A stretch of DNA of 64,000 bases from Humisphaera borealis (GCF_015169395.1 NZ_CP063458.1:2480001-2544000), one strand, 5' to 3'. Positions 8,703 to 18,439 are shown, counted from the stretch's first letter. Made by a program: numbers and translations. Notes: generated by a model from the letters alone, not told the origin.

Positions 8703-9566
8703 AGCCGTCTCCCGTTGCCACGTCCGATCCGGCCCGCGGGTTCACAAACCCGCGGACCTGATCCCATGTGCCGCCCGGCGTTTTCTGGCGACGCCCGGAA
8801 CACATGGATCACAGTCAAAATCGACAGTGGGCGGATGGGGGTTGAGGGACTTCAGATAATCCGGCGGGTATCTGCACTGAAAACGGCGCGGCTATCGGAC
8901 GGGGGTGTGAAGATGTGCGGGGGAGACGGACTGGGGAACCAGCGAACGGATGCGGAGTGATGAACTTCGGACTTGGGAACGCGCTCCGCTTCGCGTCGCG
9001 GCTAACCGGGGTGACCGGAATTCCGTTGCAATCTCCGCGCATGCACCTAACATATATAGAACAATCTCGCGGACTTGCGACGCCGTTGGCACGGCGTCGA
9101 ACTGTCTCTTTGCGCGCGGTCGGGAGGATCGCGCCAGCGGAACATCGGCAGCGTCATCGACGGGCTGTGATCGATCACTTGGGTTCGTTCGGCAGCGTAA
9201 CAGTGTTGGACAGGTGCTGGCGCCTTCCGGGAGGCTCGAGTTCTGGCTCGGTTTCGTACATGAGGAGCCGAGCTGGAGCTCGGCGTTCCCAGGGAAGACC
9301 TCTCGGGTTCGTTCGGCTAACAAGCCGACGGCGCAGCGTACCCGCGGAGCCTCGGGTCTGTGGACAATCTCGGGTTCGTTCGGCGGCGTTGCCTTGGGTT
9401 CGTTTGGCGGCGTTGCCTTGGGTTCGTTCGGCAGTATCGCCTTGGGTTCGTTCGGCGAACTGGTCACCGGGCAAGGGTCGCGAACCGGTGAGCCGCGACG
9501 CGTAGCGGAGCGCGAGCGGTCGGGTATGATTTGCCGCCACTCAACCATCTGAAGGAGATCAGCCAG
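8703..9566. other. Non-coding interval between divergent genes
   Basis: Over 860 bases with no convincing gene. The open frames that cross it are low-complexity readings of repeats. It should contain promoters for both the beta-helix gene and the isomerase gene. An AT-richer stretch is seen at 9048-9062 (ACCTAACATATATAG). The last third is occupied by the repeat described separately. Confidence 0.6.
9178..9458. repeat. Six copies of CTTGGGTTCGTTCGGC, four in a 24-bp tandem array
   Basis: Copies of the 16-base core begin at 9178, 9302, 9369, 9393, 9417 and 9441. The last four are spaced exactly 24 bases apart, with spacers such as GGCGTTGC. Variants are CTCGGG for CTTGGG and CGTTTGGC for CGTTCGGC. 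Read on the minus strand the repeat encodes runs such as ERTQGNAA, but I see no gene for it. Confidence 0.85.
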
Positions 9567-11240
9567 ATGCCGGACGCAGCCCCAGAACAAGCCTCCCGCC
9601 CACCCAAGCTCAAGAAGAAGCAGGTTCAGCTGATCGCCAACGGCGATCTGAGGCTGTCGGCCAACCAGAAGTGCTGGGACGCGCAGGCGCAGATGGAAGC
9701 GGCACTGACGGCCGCCGTCGCCGAGGCCGGGTACGAACTGGTACGTGCCCATCCTTACAAGAGCGACCAGGAGCACGGTTTCATCGGGTCGCAGAAGGAA
9801 GGCATGGAGGTCTTTCGCACCGGGGTCGATCCCGATGCCCCGCTGATCGTCGCCGAGGCCGTCTGGCAGTATTCGCACCACCTGCTGCACGGGCTGATCA
9901 CACACAAGGGCCCGATCCTGACGGTCGCCAACTGGTCAGGGACCTGGCCGGGGCTCGTGGGGATGTTGAACCTCAACGGCTCGCTCACCAAGGCCGGCGT
10001 GAAGTACGGCACGATCTGGAGCGAGGATTTCAGCGACGACTACTTTAAGTCGTACCTCTCCCGCTGGCTGAAGAAGGGACACGCCAAGCACAAGACCGAT
10101 CACGTCGTCGCACTGGCGGACGTCAAGGTGCCGGCAAAGCTCAGGAAGCTCGGGCATTCGCTCGCGAAGGCGCTTCGCCGGGACAAGGCGATAATGGGCG
10201 TTTTCGACGAGGGGTGCATGGGCATGTACAACGCGATCATCCCCGACGAGCTGCTGCACCCGACCGGCGTCTACAAGGAACGACTGAGCCAGTCGGCGCT
10301 GTATTACGAAACGACACAGGTCACCGACGACGAGGCGAACGCCGTCCGCTGGTGGATGGGTGAGCGTGGAATGACTTTCGACACCGGCCCGGACGACGCG
10401 ACGGATCTGACCGACCGGCAGATCCTGCAGCAGTGCAAGATGTACATCGCCGCGGTGCGGATTGCGGACGACTTCGGCTGCGCGACGATCGGCATTCAGT
10501 ACCAGCAGGGGCTCAAGGACCTACTGCCGGCCAGCGACCTGGTGGAAGGCACGCTCAACAACACCGACCGCCCGCCGGTGACGAGCCGCGACGGGTCGCG
10601 TGTGCTGTACGCTGGCGAGCCGCTGCCGCACTTTAACGAGGTGGACGAGTGCGCCGGGCTCGACGGGCTGATGACCTATCGCATCCATAAGGCGTTGGAG
10701 CAGCCGGTGGAGAACACGCTGCACGACCTGCGCTGGGGCGACGCCGATCACAGCGGCACGGTGGACGACTACGTCTGGGTGTTCCTGATCAGCGGGAGCG
10801 CGCCGCCGGCGCATTTCGTCGGCGGTTGGAGCGGCGCGAGCAGCGAGCGGCAGCCGGCGATGTACTTCCGCCTGGGCGGCGGCACGCTGAAGGGAATCAG
10901 CAGGCCGGGAGAGATCGTCTGGAGCCGGGTGTTCGTGGACGACGGCGAACTGAAGATGGACCTGGGCCGGGCCGGCGTGGTGGAACTGCCGGCGGACGAG
11001 ACGCAGCGCCGCTGGAACGCGACCACGCCACAGTGGCCGATCATGCACGCGGTGACGTACGGCGTGACCCGCGACCAGATGATGGCAAGACACAAGGCCA
11101 ACCACATCCAGGTGGCCTACGCGCACAGCGCCGAAGAAGCCGACGCGGCGATGCTCGCCAAGGCCGCGATGGCCGAGGCGATGGGCATGAAGGTGTCGAT
11201 CTGCGGGACGAAAAAGGACGGGAAGAGCTGGGCGCGGTGA
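9567..11240 (+). CDS. Predicted sugar isomerase of the L-fucose/L-arabinose isomerase type
   Basis: 557 residues. [15 protein letters not shown] (near residue 130) and [18 protein letters not shown] (near residue 220) resemble the stretches that build the active site in L-arabinose and L-fucose isomerases. The C-terminal part ([19 protein letters not shown]) looks like the terminal beta domain of that fold. Such enzymes interconvert aldoses and ketoses with Mn2+ in the cytoplasm. The start at 9567 is supported by GAAGGAGA nine bases upstream. The fucD gene is 7 kb away. The superfamily is likely; the actual sugar is not known. Confidence 0.6.
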   Translation: MPDAAPEQASRPPKLKKKQVQLIANGDLRLSANQKCWDAQAQMEAALTAAVAEAGYELVRAHPYKSDQEHGFIGSQKEGMEVFRTGVDPDAPLIVAEAVWQYSHHLLHGLITHKGPILTVANWSGTWPGLVGMLNLNGSLTKAGVKYGTIWSEDFSDDYFKSYLSRWLKKGHAKHKTDHVVALADVKVPAKLRKLGHSLAKALRRDKAIMGVFDEGCMGMYNAIIPDELLHPTGVYKERLSQSALYYETTQVTDDEANAVRWWMGERGMTFDTGPDDATDLTDRQILQQCKMYIAAVRIADDFGCATIGIQYQQGLKDLLPASDLVEGTLNNTDRPPVTSRDGSRVLYAGEPLPHFNEVDECAGLDGLMTYRIHKALEQPVENTLHDLRWGDADHSGTVDDYVWVFLISGSAPPAHFVGGWSGASSERQPAMYFRLGGGTLKGISRPGEIVWSRVFVDDGELKMDLGRAGVVELPADETQRRWNATTPQWPIMHAVTYGVTRDQMMARHKANHIQVAYAHSAEEADAAMLAKAAMAEAMGMKVSICGTKKDGKSWAR

Positions 11241-11261
11241 GTGTTCCCGGCCACCCATTAT

Positions 11262-11765
11262 TTACGCGGACATACGCTTGAGCCGGTCTTCCAGGTCATT
11301 GACCAGGGCAAGGTCGGCGTCGGCCAGCAGCTCTTTGGAAATCTGTTCAGCACTGCCGGGGCGGGGCGCCGCGGCCTTGGTGGTTTCGGTCAGCGGCTTG
11401 CCGTTCTCGGCGACTTCGTGCTTGTAGCTCGCGCCGACGGAGTAGAGATTGGCCGACAGCTTGTTGAAGCGGGTGACGGCACACAGCATCTGCCGCTTGG
11501 ACTGCTGGCCTGCCGACGGAAGCATAAGCACGAATTCTTCCCCGATGCCGACCAGCGGCTCGGTCATCAGCAGGCCAATGCCGTTGGCCGAGATGTCCCG
11601 CACGCTGACCGGGTGGATGCGCGTGCCAGACTTGGCTGGCAGCATGATCGAAGAGCGGCCCCGTACGCCGACACGCGGCTTCTTCCGCTGCTCGCGGGCA
11701 GTGCCGGCGTCGTCCGACCGAAGCGACTTAATGATCTGAAGGAACGTTTCGGCGGAGAGATTCAT
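11262..11765 (-). CDS. PilZ domain protein
   Basis: 167 residues. The central part has the PilZ pattern: an arginine-rich start (EQRKKPRVGVRG), then VSVRDISANGIGLLM, matching the D-x-S-x-x-G half of the cyclic di-GMP binding signature, and a beta-barrel segment. The first about 30 residues are a short helix and the last about 40 are likely helical. It probably senses cyclic di-GMP in the cytoplasm. The start at 11765 follows GAAGGGG. HD-GYP and GGDEF genes lie in the same window, and flagellar genes begin 5 kb away. Confidence 0.8.
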   Translation of the reverse strand: MNLSAETFLQIIKSLRSDDAGTAREQRKKPRVGVRGRSSIMLPAKSGTRIHPVSVRDISANGIGLLMTEPLVGIGEEFVLMLPSAGQQSKRQMLCAVTRFNKLSANLYSVGASYKHEVAENGKPLTETTKAAAPRPGSAEQISKELLADADLALVNDLEDRLKRMSA

Positions 11766-11908
11766 GAGCCCCTTCTCTTGGCCGGCTGTCGTGATTGATC
11801 CGGCTGGCACCAGAAATATCGACGGCGCGGGGAGGGGGCTTGATCGACCTGCATCGCGTTTGTGCGCTGCCCCGGTACGGTCACCAGTTGTTTCTTGCGA
11901 TCATCCTT

Positions 11909-13744
11909 TCAGTTGATCGTCACCGGGATGCCCGCCGAGTCGTTCGAAAGGTCTTCGCCGATGCCGGGTTCGGCGGCAGTCACCTTTGCCGACAACTCGT
12001 AGACGCCCGAGGCAAGCCCGGCGGGCAGTTGGAGCCGGACGCGCAAAGGCTTATCGGACTGGCCGGGTATGACCTTTCGAGTCGCCACCGTCTTGATCGG
12101 CGTCGCCTCGCCGCCGCCTTGTGGCGTGATGGAAAACGCGACCTCGGCCCTGCCGGAAAACGCGACGGTGCCGAGGTTTCGCAGGTCGAGCGTCAGCGCG
12201 GGCAGCCGGGCACCCGCGGCCGCCGTGACGGACTGTTGCCGGAAGGCCGGCGAGAGATCGACGGTTGCGGCCGCGATCTGCAACGGGCCGGCAGTGGCGA
12301 GATTGTTGACGGTATTGGCATCGGCAGCGTCGCCGGTGACACCAAGCAGTTCGATCTCGACCGTCCGCTCGCCGGCCACCGCCAGCGGGTAGGCGTATCG
12401 AAGGTTGAGATTGACACCGCCACCCGGCTTCAGCGCGAAGCGGCGCGTGGTTTGGGCAAGAACGTCTGACGGAGGTTCGATGCCCGAAGGATCCGTCAGG
12501 CGCAGCCGGACGGTCAGGCGTTCGTTGACCGCGACGGTACCGGCATTCTCGACACGGACTTTCACGACGTCGCGGTCGAGCTGGATTGGACTGGTGGACG
12601 AAGGTCCCTGGGTCAGGGCGATCGCCAGGTCGGGTGGCGACGCGGCAATGCGTGTGACCTGGCCGGCGTGGTATTCGAGCACGTACGCGGCACCGTCCGG
12701 GCCGACGGCGATGTCGAGCGGGCCGCTCAGTCCGGAGGCGACCGGCGACACCTTTCGCGTAGCGATGTCAAACGACTTGACGAAGCCGGAGCCCCAGTCG
12801 GCGAAAAGGTAGTCGCCGGTCATCGATGCCGGGAAGGATACCGTCGCCGTGATCGGAGGTTCATAGAACGCGCCGCCGGCGATCGATGGTCCTGAGACCG
12901 GCCCGCCGCTGCGGTCGTAGGCGAACAGCGGATCGACGTAGCCGTCCGGTACGTCCTGACCGGCTCCGCGTTTGCCCTCGGTGATCGGCCAGCCGTAGTT
13001 GCCGCCGGCGACGCCAAGGTTGATCTCTTCGAAGGAACTCTGCCCGACGTCGTTGATGTGGATCCGGCCGTCGGAGCGGACGGCGAACGTGTACGGGTTG
13101 CGAAGGCCGCGGGCCCAGATCGCCTCCTGCGCGCCCTGAAGGGCTCGGAACGGGTTGTCGTCGGGGATCGAGCCGTCGGCATTCAGGCGGAGGATCTTGC
13201 CGAGCAGGCTGTCGAGCGGCTGCGCGTTGGCCGGGTCGGCATTGTCGCCGACGCCAATGTAGAGTTTGCCGTCGGTCCCGAAGTGGATTGCGCCACCGTT
13301 GTGGTTGGTCGCACCACTCAGGGTGGGCAGATCGATCAGCACTTGCTCGGAAGCTGGTTCGACCGTGTCGCCGGCGACGGTAAACCGGCTCACCCGATTG
13401 TGAACGGTCGGGGTTTCGGTGGTGTAGTGAAGGTAGATCAGGCCGTTCTGGGAAAAGGAAGGATCGAGCGCCACCCCAATGAGCCCGCGTTCGCCCTGGC
13501 TGTCGACGTCGAGCAGAAGGGCAGGATCGGCAAGGGTTGCGCCATCTTTGATGACCCGCAGAGCACCCCCCTGCTGGGCGACGAACAGCCGACCGTCGGG
13601 CGCGAACGCAAACGCCGTCGGCTGGCTTAAGCCGGTGGCAAAAAGGGTGTCGGCAAAGCCGGCGGCGGCAGCAAAGAGACGTCTGGGTTCCAGGCTCTCA
13701 ACGACCTTGTGGCCTGTTTGGGCTCCCGTAGCAAAATGAGACAT
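11909..13744 (-). CDS. Exported glucose/sorbosone dehydrogenase-like propeller with LEPR-XLL motif
   Basis: 611 residues. The N-terminus has VVESLEPRRLFAAAA (residues 14-28), a clear LEPR-XLL motif. A GSDH-type six-blade propeller follows: PTAFAFAPDGRLFVAQQGG, RGLIGVALDP, NHNGGAIHFGTDGKLYIGVGD, GKILRLNADGS, ARGLRNPYTFAV and NYGWPITEG. This is the fold of PQQ-dependent soluble aldose dehydrogenases. The C-terminal about 230 residues are two beta domains of CARDB-like character. It is probably a surface protein oxidising or binding sugars. The start is taken just ahead of the motif; no convincing ribosome site. Confidence 0.82.
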   Translation of the reverse strand: MSHFATGAQTGHKVVESLEPRRLFAAAAGFADTLFATGLSQPTAFAFAPDGRLFVAQQGGALRVIKDGATLADPALLLDVDSQGERGLIGVALDPSFSQNGLIYLHYTTETPTVHNRVSRFTVAGDTVEPASEQVLIDLPTLSGATNHNGGAIHFGTDGKLYIGVGDNADPANAQPLDSLLGKILRLNADGSIPDDNPFRALQGAQEAIWARGLRNPYTFAVRSDGRIHINDVGQSSFEEINLGVAGGNYGWPITEGKRGAGQDVPDGYVDPLFAYDRSGGPVSGPSIAGGAFYEPPITATVSFPASMTGDYLFADWGSGFVKSFDIATRKVSPVASGLSGPLDIAVGPDGAAYVLEYHAGQVTRIAASPPDLAIALTQGPSSTSPIQLDRDVVKVRVENAGTVAVNERLTVRLRLTDPSGIEPPSDVLAQTTRRFALKPGGGVNLNLRYAYPLAVAGERTVEIELLGVTGDAADANTVNNLATAGPLQIAAATVDLSPAFRQQSVTAAAGARLPALTLDLRNLGTVAFSGRAEVAFSITPQGGGEATPIKTVATRKVIPGQSDKPLRVRLQLPAGLASGVYELSAKVTAAEPGIGEDLSNDSAGIPVTIN

Positions 13745-13966
13745 CCGGCCTCCGGGCTGGGGCGACTCGGGATACCGCTCGCCGATGACAGGACGGCAAG
13801 CGCGACGCATCGCCGGCATTGTACGCCGATCGGTGCCCTGAGGATGTAAGCATCTGTCGGCGGCGGCGGTCATCAAAAACCGAGAATCGGTCGGTTACGA
13901 TCCCAAATACCAATGGGCAGTAGTCTCGTGAGCTAAGGCAAATCGTTTCAGAAAGTGAAGGATCGC

Positions 13967-14776
13967 ATGCTGCGTAATACACACCGGTTTCGATTGTTCT
14001 TCGGCCTCGTGCTGGCTGGTTCCACCGGTCCGGCCTGGTCGGCCGTGACGGTGACGCCGACGCGCGTTCGCGAGACGCGGGTGGTCGCGCTGACCAAGGC
14101 GGACGCCAACGAGTCGCGATTCTTCGACCGCAGCGAGCTCGAGATCACGCTGAAGTTGTCGGGCCCTGAGATGCAGGACGCGACGGAATACAAGATGCCG
14201 ACGATCACCGAAGCGACGGATGACACCGGCGCGTCGCTGCTCCCCAAAGATAAGCCGTTCAGCGGCTTTCAGCAGGTTCAGCGGGATACCTTCGGTTCGT
14301 CGCCGAAAAAGCCGCCGACGACGGATGTTGAGATCCGAACCAATCTTGCGACCGCCGCCCGAAAGGCGACCACGCTCAAGTCGGTCAAGGGATCGCTGCA
14401 GATCCGTGCCGGCGGGGAAAAGAAGCAGGTGGTCGTGAAGGACGTTAAGTCGCTGGCGGGCAAGTCGATCGAGGACCCGGCGCTGGCGGCCGCGAAGATC
14501 GGCGTCAAGGTCGAGCCGGCCAAGCCCAAGAGCGACAGGGAACTGGCGCTGGAGATCACCGGCGACAAATCACCGATCAAGAGCATCGAGGTCGTCGACG
14601 CGGCGGGAAAGGTGGTCAGCAATGGCTACAGCAGCTTTGGTTTCAGCGGGACGACCAAGTACAGCGTATCGCTGGAAAAGCCGCTGGACGCGAGCATGTC
14701 GGTCCGGATCAACATGGTCATCGGTCAGCAACTGATCGACGTTCCGTTCGAGTTCAAGGACCTTCAGTTGCCGTGA
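13967..14776 (+). CDS. Exported protein of unknown function
   Basis: 269 residues. A signal peptide is visible (FFGLVLAGSTGPAWSA, cleavage near residue 28). The mature part is predicted all-beta in two halves joined by a lysine- and proline-rich linker (near residues 180-190). The last half resembles an immunoglobulin-like fold. I do not recognise a family. The ATG at 13967 follows AAGGA; an upstream GTG at 13955 is less likely. It is divergent from the sugar dehydrogenase-like gene and converges on the calpain-like gene with only 27 bases between them. Confidence 0.7.
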   Translation: MLRNTHRFRLFFGLVLAGSTGPAWSAVTVTPTRVRETRVVALTKADANESRFFDRSELEITLKLSGPEMQDATEYKMPTITEATDDTGASLLPKDKPFSGFQQVQRDTFGSSPKKPPTTDVEIRTNLATAARKATTLKSVKGSLQIRAGGEKKQVVVKDVKSLAGKSIEDPALAAAKIGVKVEPAKPKSDRELALEITGDKSPIKSIEVVDAAGKVVSNGYSSFGFSGTTKYSVSLEKPLDASMSVRINMVIGQQLIDVPFEFKDLQLP

Positions 14777-14803
14777 AGTTTGGCGACGCACCCGCAACGC
14801 AGA

Positions 14804-16333
14804 TCAGTAGGTACCGATCGCGTAGCCGAGCAGGGCTTTGGCGGTCTGGTCGGCGGAGATTGTGACGTAACCGTCGTTCAGGCCGTCGGTGCAGGTGTAG
14901 GCGTCAACGCCCCACGGGTTTCGCAGGCGAACGCTGACGGGCTTGCCGTCGGAGCCGAGGTTCACCCGGTCCACGGTGTAGGCGTGCATGCCAACCAGGT
15001 TGCTACCGGAGGGTGGCGTGGCGACGGCGAACGTGACCGATTTGCCGGCGTCCAGGGCCGCCGCCATGCCGGCCAGGATCTGTGCGGCGGTGCCGCTCAT
15101 CACGTTCGTCGCGCCCATGCCCAGGGCGCGATAGGACTCGTCCATCCAGCCGCCGTCGATGGACGCGTAGCTGGCGGCGTTAGTTCGGAAGGAGGCCCAG
15201 GCTTTTTCGATCAGTGCGACCCAGAGCGAGCCCTGAGCGCCGAAATTGACATACGCCAGTCCGCCGCCGGTGGCGGTCGGCAGGTCGGCGTCCACGCGGA
15301 CGTAGGCCTTGGTTGTCCCCTTGGTGAACTGCACGCAATAGGTGCCGTCGCCAAGATCGACGATGGTCTGCTTGAGCCAGCCGGGATTGGTCTTGGCGAT
15401 GGAGGACAGGACCGAAAGGAAGTAGCAGCTGCCGATCTGGCCCTGCTGAATGTCGGTCAACTTCGGGCCGCCGTCGGGGAACAGCATGTGGTCGGCGAAG
15501 TTGGTGTAGCCGGTGGCGGCGCGGGTGAAGGTGGGGTCGACTAACTGCTGTCCGAGCAGTTCCTTGGTCGCCGGGATCACCTTGGTGGTCTGCACCATCT
15601 CGACGACGGTCTTGTTCTTGAGTTTGCCGGCCTTGTTGGCGATCTGCTTGACCGTCTTGACCTTTTTGAGTGTGGTCTCGGTTGCCTTGCTGTTGGAGAA
15701 CTCGGAGATGCGGTGGACCGCACCGCCGGCGGTCTCGGCGGGGCTGACGTCGGTGATGACCTCGGCGGCGTCGGTATCGAGCCAGTAGCTGTCGTTGTCG
15801 AGGCCCCCGATGAGCCGGTCGTTGTTGGCACCGCCGACGGAGACGAGGATGTCGTCGCCATTGGCACCGTAGAGCATGTTGGTGCCGGTGCCGCCGTAGA
15901 TCCGGTCGTGGCCGGAGCCGCCGCTGAGAGAATCGTTGCCGGCAGCACCCTTGATGATGGCGTCGATCATGACGCTCGGATCGAGCGTGATCAGGTCGTT
16001 GCCGTTGCCACCGTCGATGTAGAGACTTTTGAAGCTCTTGCTGTAGGTTTTGGACCAGGAGCCGTTGGTGAGGGTCAGCACGAGCCCGGACTGGCTGACG
16101 TCGAGGCGGTCGCCGGCGTCGGTGCCGATGACCCGCAGCTCGATGCCGCCGCTGATGGACGCCTCGGTAATCGCAAACGGCTGGGCCGCGAGGAGCATTC
16201 GACGCTCGAGCGTCTCAACAGAGGCAGCACCATGGCGATTCGACCGATCCATCAGACTTCTCCAGCGACGTCGCACGAGGGAACGAGCCATGGCCGGGTA
16301 CGAGTGGCGCAAGGCGGGATCCTGCTGTGACAT
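14804..16333 (-). CDS. Calpain-like cysteine protease with RTX repeats and LEPR-XLL motif
   Basis: 509 residues. LEPR-XLL variant LERRMLLAAQ lies at about residues 42-51. RTX-type calcium-binding repeats (GGNGNDLI, GAAGNDSL, GGSGHDRIYGG, GANGDDIL) span residues about 100-170. The C-terminal half is a C2 (calpain) peptidase core: QGQIGSCYFLS with the catalytic Cys near residue 302, GMHAYTVD with His near 448, and RNPWG with Asn near 470, so the triad is complete. It is probably secreted or on the surface and calcium dependent. ATG at 16333 chosen; an in-frame TTG eight codons upstream and an ATG at 16291 are alternatives. Confidence 0.85.
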   Translation of the reverse strand: MSQQDPALRHSYPAMARSLVRRRWRSLMDRSNRHGAASVETLERRMLLAAQPFAITEASISGGIELRVIGTDAGDRLDVSQSGLVLTLTNGSWSKTYSKSFKSLYIDGGNGNDLITLDPSVMIDAIIKGAAGNDSLSGGSGHDRIYGGTGTNMLYGANGDDILVSVGGANNDRLIGGLDNDSYWLDTDAAEVITDVSPAETAGGAVHRISEFSNSKATETTLKKVKTVKQIANKAGKLKNKTVVEMVQTTKVIPATKELLGQQLVDPTFTRAATGYTNFADHMLFPDGGPKLTDIQQGQIGSCYFLSVLSSIAKTNPGWLKQTIVDLGDGTYCVQFTKGTTKAYVRVDADLPTATGGGLAYVNFGAQGSLWVALIEKAWASFRTNAASYASIDGGWMDESYRALGMGATNVMSGTAAQILAGMAAALDAGKSVTFAVATPPSGSNLVGMHAYTVDRVNLGSDGKPVSVRLRNPWGVDAYTCTDGLNDGYVTISADQTAKALLGYAIGTY

Positions 16334-16357
16334 CGAATAGAAACGTGGGTTGGTCAA

Positions 16358-16716
16358 TCACGGAGAGGAGCCGATAACCGCCTGTTTCGACGGGATTCCA
16401 GGGTGTGCGAAATGCAAACACCCCCGGCAAGATTGCCGGGGGTGTCCGTGGACCTGTGAGAAAGAAGCGGAGCGCGTTCGCGTCGTCGCGCGGGCCGGAA
16501 CCATTCGACGCTCCCGCCCGCGACCGCCGCCCTACAACCCGGAGACCGGGCGTGTGGCGTACTAGTCACGAACGAGCCGTAGATATGGCCGCTCGAACCA
16601 CCCGTCGGAGTTACGATCCGAAGGGCTGTCGGCGTGGCCGTGGCGATTGCCGGCTGAGGCGCTCCATAGGGGTCGCCCTCTGCCTGCGATCAATACGCCG
16701 AGGCCGTTTCCGGCGA
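16358..16716. other. Interval between flagellin and calpain-like gene
   Basis: 359 bases without a gene I can support. It holds the flagellin terminator (16418-16445) and should hold the promoter of the calpain-like gene. The open frames across it are arginine-rich shadows. Confidence 0.55.
16418..16445 (-). terminator. Terminator downstream of flagellin 1
   Basis: ACACCCCCGGCAA pairs perfectly with TTGCCGGGGGTGT (13 bp). On the minus strand it is followed by TTGCATTT. It lies 270 bases beyond the flagellin stop codon, so the mRNA would have a long 3' tail. Confidence 0.7.
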
Positions 16717-18156
16717 TTACCGCAACAGGCTGAGGGCGGCCTGAGGGGCCGAGTTCGCCTGTGCGAGAATCTGAGTCGCCGACTGCGACAGAATCTGCGA
16801 CCGCGTGAGCGACGCAGTTTCGGACGCGAAGTCGGTGTCGCGGATGGCGCTTTCTGCGGCCGACGCGTTTTCGAACGCGACGCCGAGCGAGTTCACCGTC
16901 GAACCGATCGTGAACCGCTGGAAGGCGCCCAGCCGGCCGCGAAGGCTGCTGACCTGCTTCGCCGCGGCATCGATGATCTTCTGTGCACCCGAAAGGTCGA
17001 CGGAGCTGAGGCTGTTCGCCCCGCCGCTGCCGATCGAGCTGAGGAAGCCAACGACACCGTTGCCGAGGCTGGAGCTTGACACCGACTTGATGCCGATGTT
17101 GGCCTTGCCGTTCTCGTTGACCTTGGAGCCGAGGCTGAACTTCGCGCCACCCCCAGTGATACCGAAGGTTTTGCTGTTTCCGTTGTTCAAACCGGCGGTC
17201 GTCGCACCATTGTAACCGTTGCTCGTAAGCTGGAATTCGACATCCAGCGACGACGAGCGGTAGGTGACGTCCAGGCCGCTGACGGTCGCCGCTGCACCGT
17301 TGATGGTAACGGCCGCATCGGTGCCGCTGGCTTTGCCGTTGGTGCCGCCGTTGATCGTCAACGCCTGCCCCGCGACGGAGCGGACGGAAACAAAGTTGGA
17401 GCTGCCATACTCCGAGGCCGCAAACGTTAGTGTCGTGCCGCCCGCCGACGCGGTTACTCCGGTCACCGAAGAGATCGCGTTGATGGCGGTGGCGATGTCG
17501 GTGATGCTGGCGCTGCCGGCAAAGCTGAGCTGCTGGGTGCCGTTGGCACCGGCAACTTCGAGCGTGGTGCCGCTGGCGGTCAGCCCTGAGCCGGTGAAGG
17601 TCACCTTGCCCTGGGTGGCGCTGTTGCTGACGGAGACCGTCACGCTCTGGGTCGCTCCACCCGGAATCTGGGCGGAGTTGACCTGGATCGACCCGAAGGC
17701 GCTGGTGGCCGCGCCGCTGGTCGAGTAGTCGTAGTTGCCGTTCAACAGCTTGGCGCCGGCGAAGCTGGTGTTATCGGAGATACGGTTGATGGTGCCCAGG
17801 ATCGAGTCGACCTGGAGCTGGTTTGCCTGACGTTCCTCAGCGCTGAGGCCTGAGCTGTTGGCGGTCTGGTTGACCAGGCCCTGCAGTTCGGTCACCAGGG
17901 AGCTGACTTCCGTCAGACCACCCTCGGCGGTACCAAGGATGTTGCTGGCGCGGCCGGCGTTCTCGATTGCGGTCGAGATGCCCGCCTTTTCACCGCGAAG
18001 GATTTCGCTGGCGATAAGGCCGGCGGGGTTGTCCTTGCCGCTGTTGATGCGGACACCGGTGCTGAGCCGTTCAAGGCTCGAGTTAAGCTGGTCGTTGTTC
18101 TTCTTCAACACGCGCTGAGCGATCAGCGACGTGACGTTGGTGTTAATTCTGCTCAT
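16717..18156 (-). CDS. fliC: Flagellin 1
   Basis: 479 residues. The N-terminal D0/D1 helices are classical (SRINTNVTSLIAQRVLKKNN, then RLSTGVRINSGKDNPAGL). The C-terminus closes the coiled core (ESAIRDTDFASETASLTRSQ, ending ALSLLR). The central domain of about 200 residues is rich in G, S and T and holds one flagellin-IN type motif (near residues 210-270). It is the filament subunit, exported by the flagellar secretion system. Upstream lie a second flagellin, csrA and fliW. The start codon is directly preceded by an SD-sequestering hairpin described separately. It differs from flagellin 2 throughout the centre, so it is not a recent duplicate. Confidence 0.97.
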   Translation of the reverse strand: MSRINTNVTSLIAQRVLKKNNDQLNSSLERLSTGVRINSGKDNPAGLIASEILRGEKAGISTAIENAGRASNILGTAEGGLTEVSSLVTELQGLVNQTANSSGLSAEERQANQLQVDSILGTINRISDNTSFAGAKLLNGNYDYSTSGAATSAFGSIQVNSAQIPGGATQSVTVSVSNSATQGKVTFTGSGLTASGTTLEVAGANGTQQLSFAGSASITDIATAINAISSVTGVTASAGGTTLTFAASEYGSSNFVSVRSVAGQALTINGGTNGKASGTDAAVTINGAAATVSGLDVTYRSSSLDVEFQLTSNGYNGATTAGLNNGNSKTFGITGGGAKFSLGSKVNENGKANIGIKSVSSSSLGNGVVGFLSSIGSGGANSLSSVDLSGAQKIIDAAAKQVSSLRGRLGAFQRFTIGSTVNSLGVAFENASAAESAIRDTDFASETASLTRSQILSQSATQILAQANSAPQAALSLLR

Positions 18157-18157
18157 C

Positions 18158-18185
18158 GGACTGTCTCTCCATGACTGTGCAGTCC
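18158..18185 (-). promoter_or_regulatory. Hairpin over the flagellin 1 ribosome site, candidate CsrA operator
   Basis: On the minus strand GGACTG and CAGTCC (6 bp) enclose a 16-base loop containing the ribosome site ATGGAGAG; the stem ends one base before the ATG. Two GGA triplets are present, one at the stem base and one in the loop. Within the loop a second AGTC can pair instead with the 5' GACT, freeing the ribosome site. CsrA of Bacillus subtilis binds two GGA sites in the hag leader, one over the SD; this arrangement is similar. Confidence 0.55.
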
Positions 18186-18439
18186 CTCGCTGACGCGAAG
18201 TGCTGCAGCCTGCGCGGTGGCATCAGAATGACGCCGGACGGCGATGGTTCCGAGTTTGGACCGGTTTGCTGCCGGTTGGGTGTTGGGTGTTCGGAACACG
18301 CCGCGATCGCGCTTTGTTTTTCATTCCCTTGAGAGGCCCGAGGAGCTTTTCTGCCCTGCTCCCCGCGTCGTTCGTCGCTTCGTCGCTTCAGCAGTTCCGC
18401 CATCTTTCGGCAGAAGCGCAGCGGGTCGAACTCGCATCG

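Noticed and set aside
9369-9458. CRISPR array
   Set aside because: The 24-base period has no unique spacers of normal size; copies are nearly continuous and no cas gene is present.
9548-9569. CsrA site before the sugar isomerase gene
   Set aside because: CTGA-AGGAGA-TCAG does form a small hexaloop over the SD, but a single 4-bp case at a non-flagellar gene is within chance. It is noted as a caution for the main finding.
8892-9905. Long minus-strand frame with repeated NEPKATPP peptides
   Set aside because: It runs antisense to the start of the sugar isomerase gene and its repeats are only a translation of the 24-bp tandem repeat. No start signal or family.
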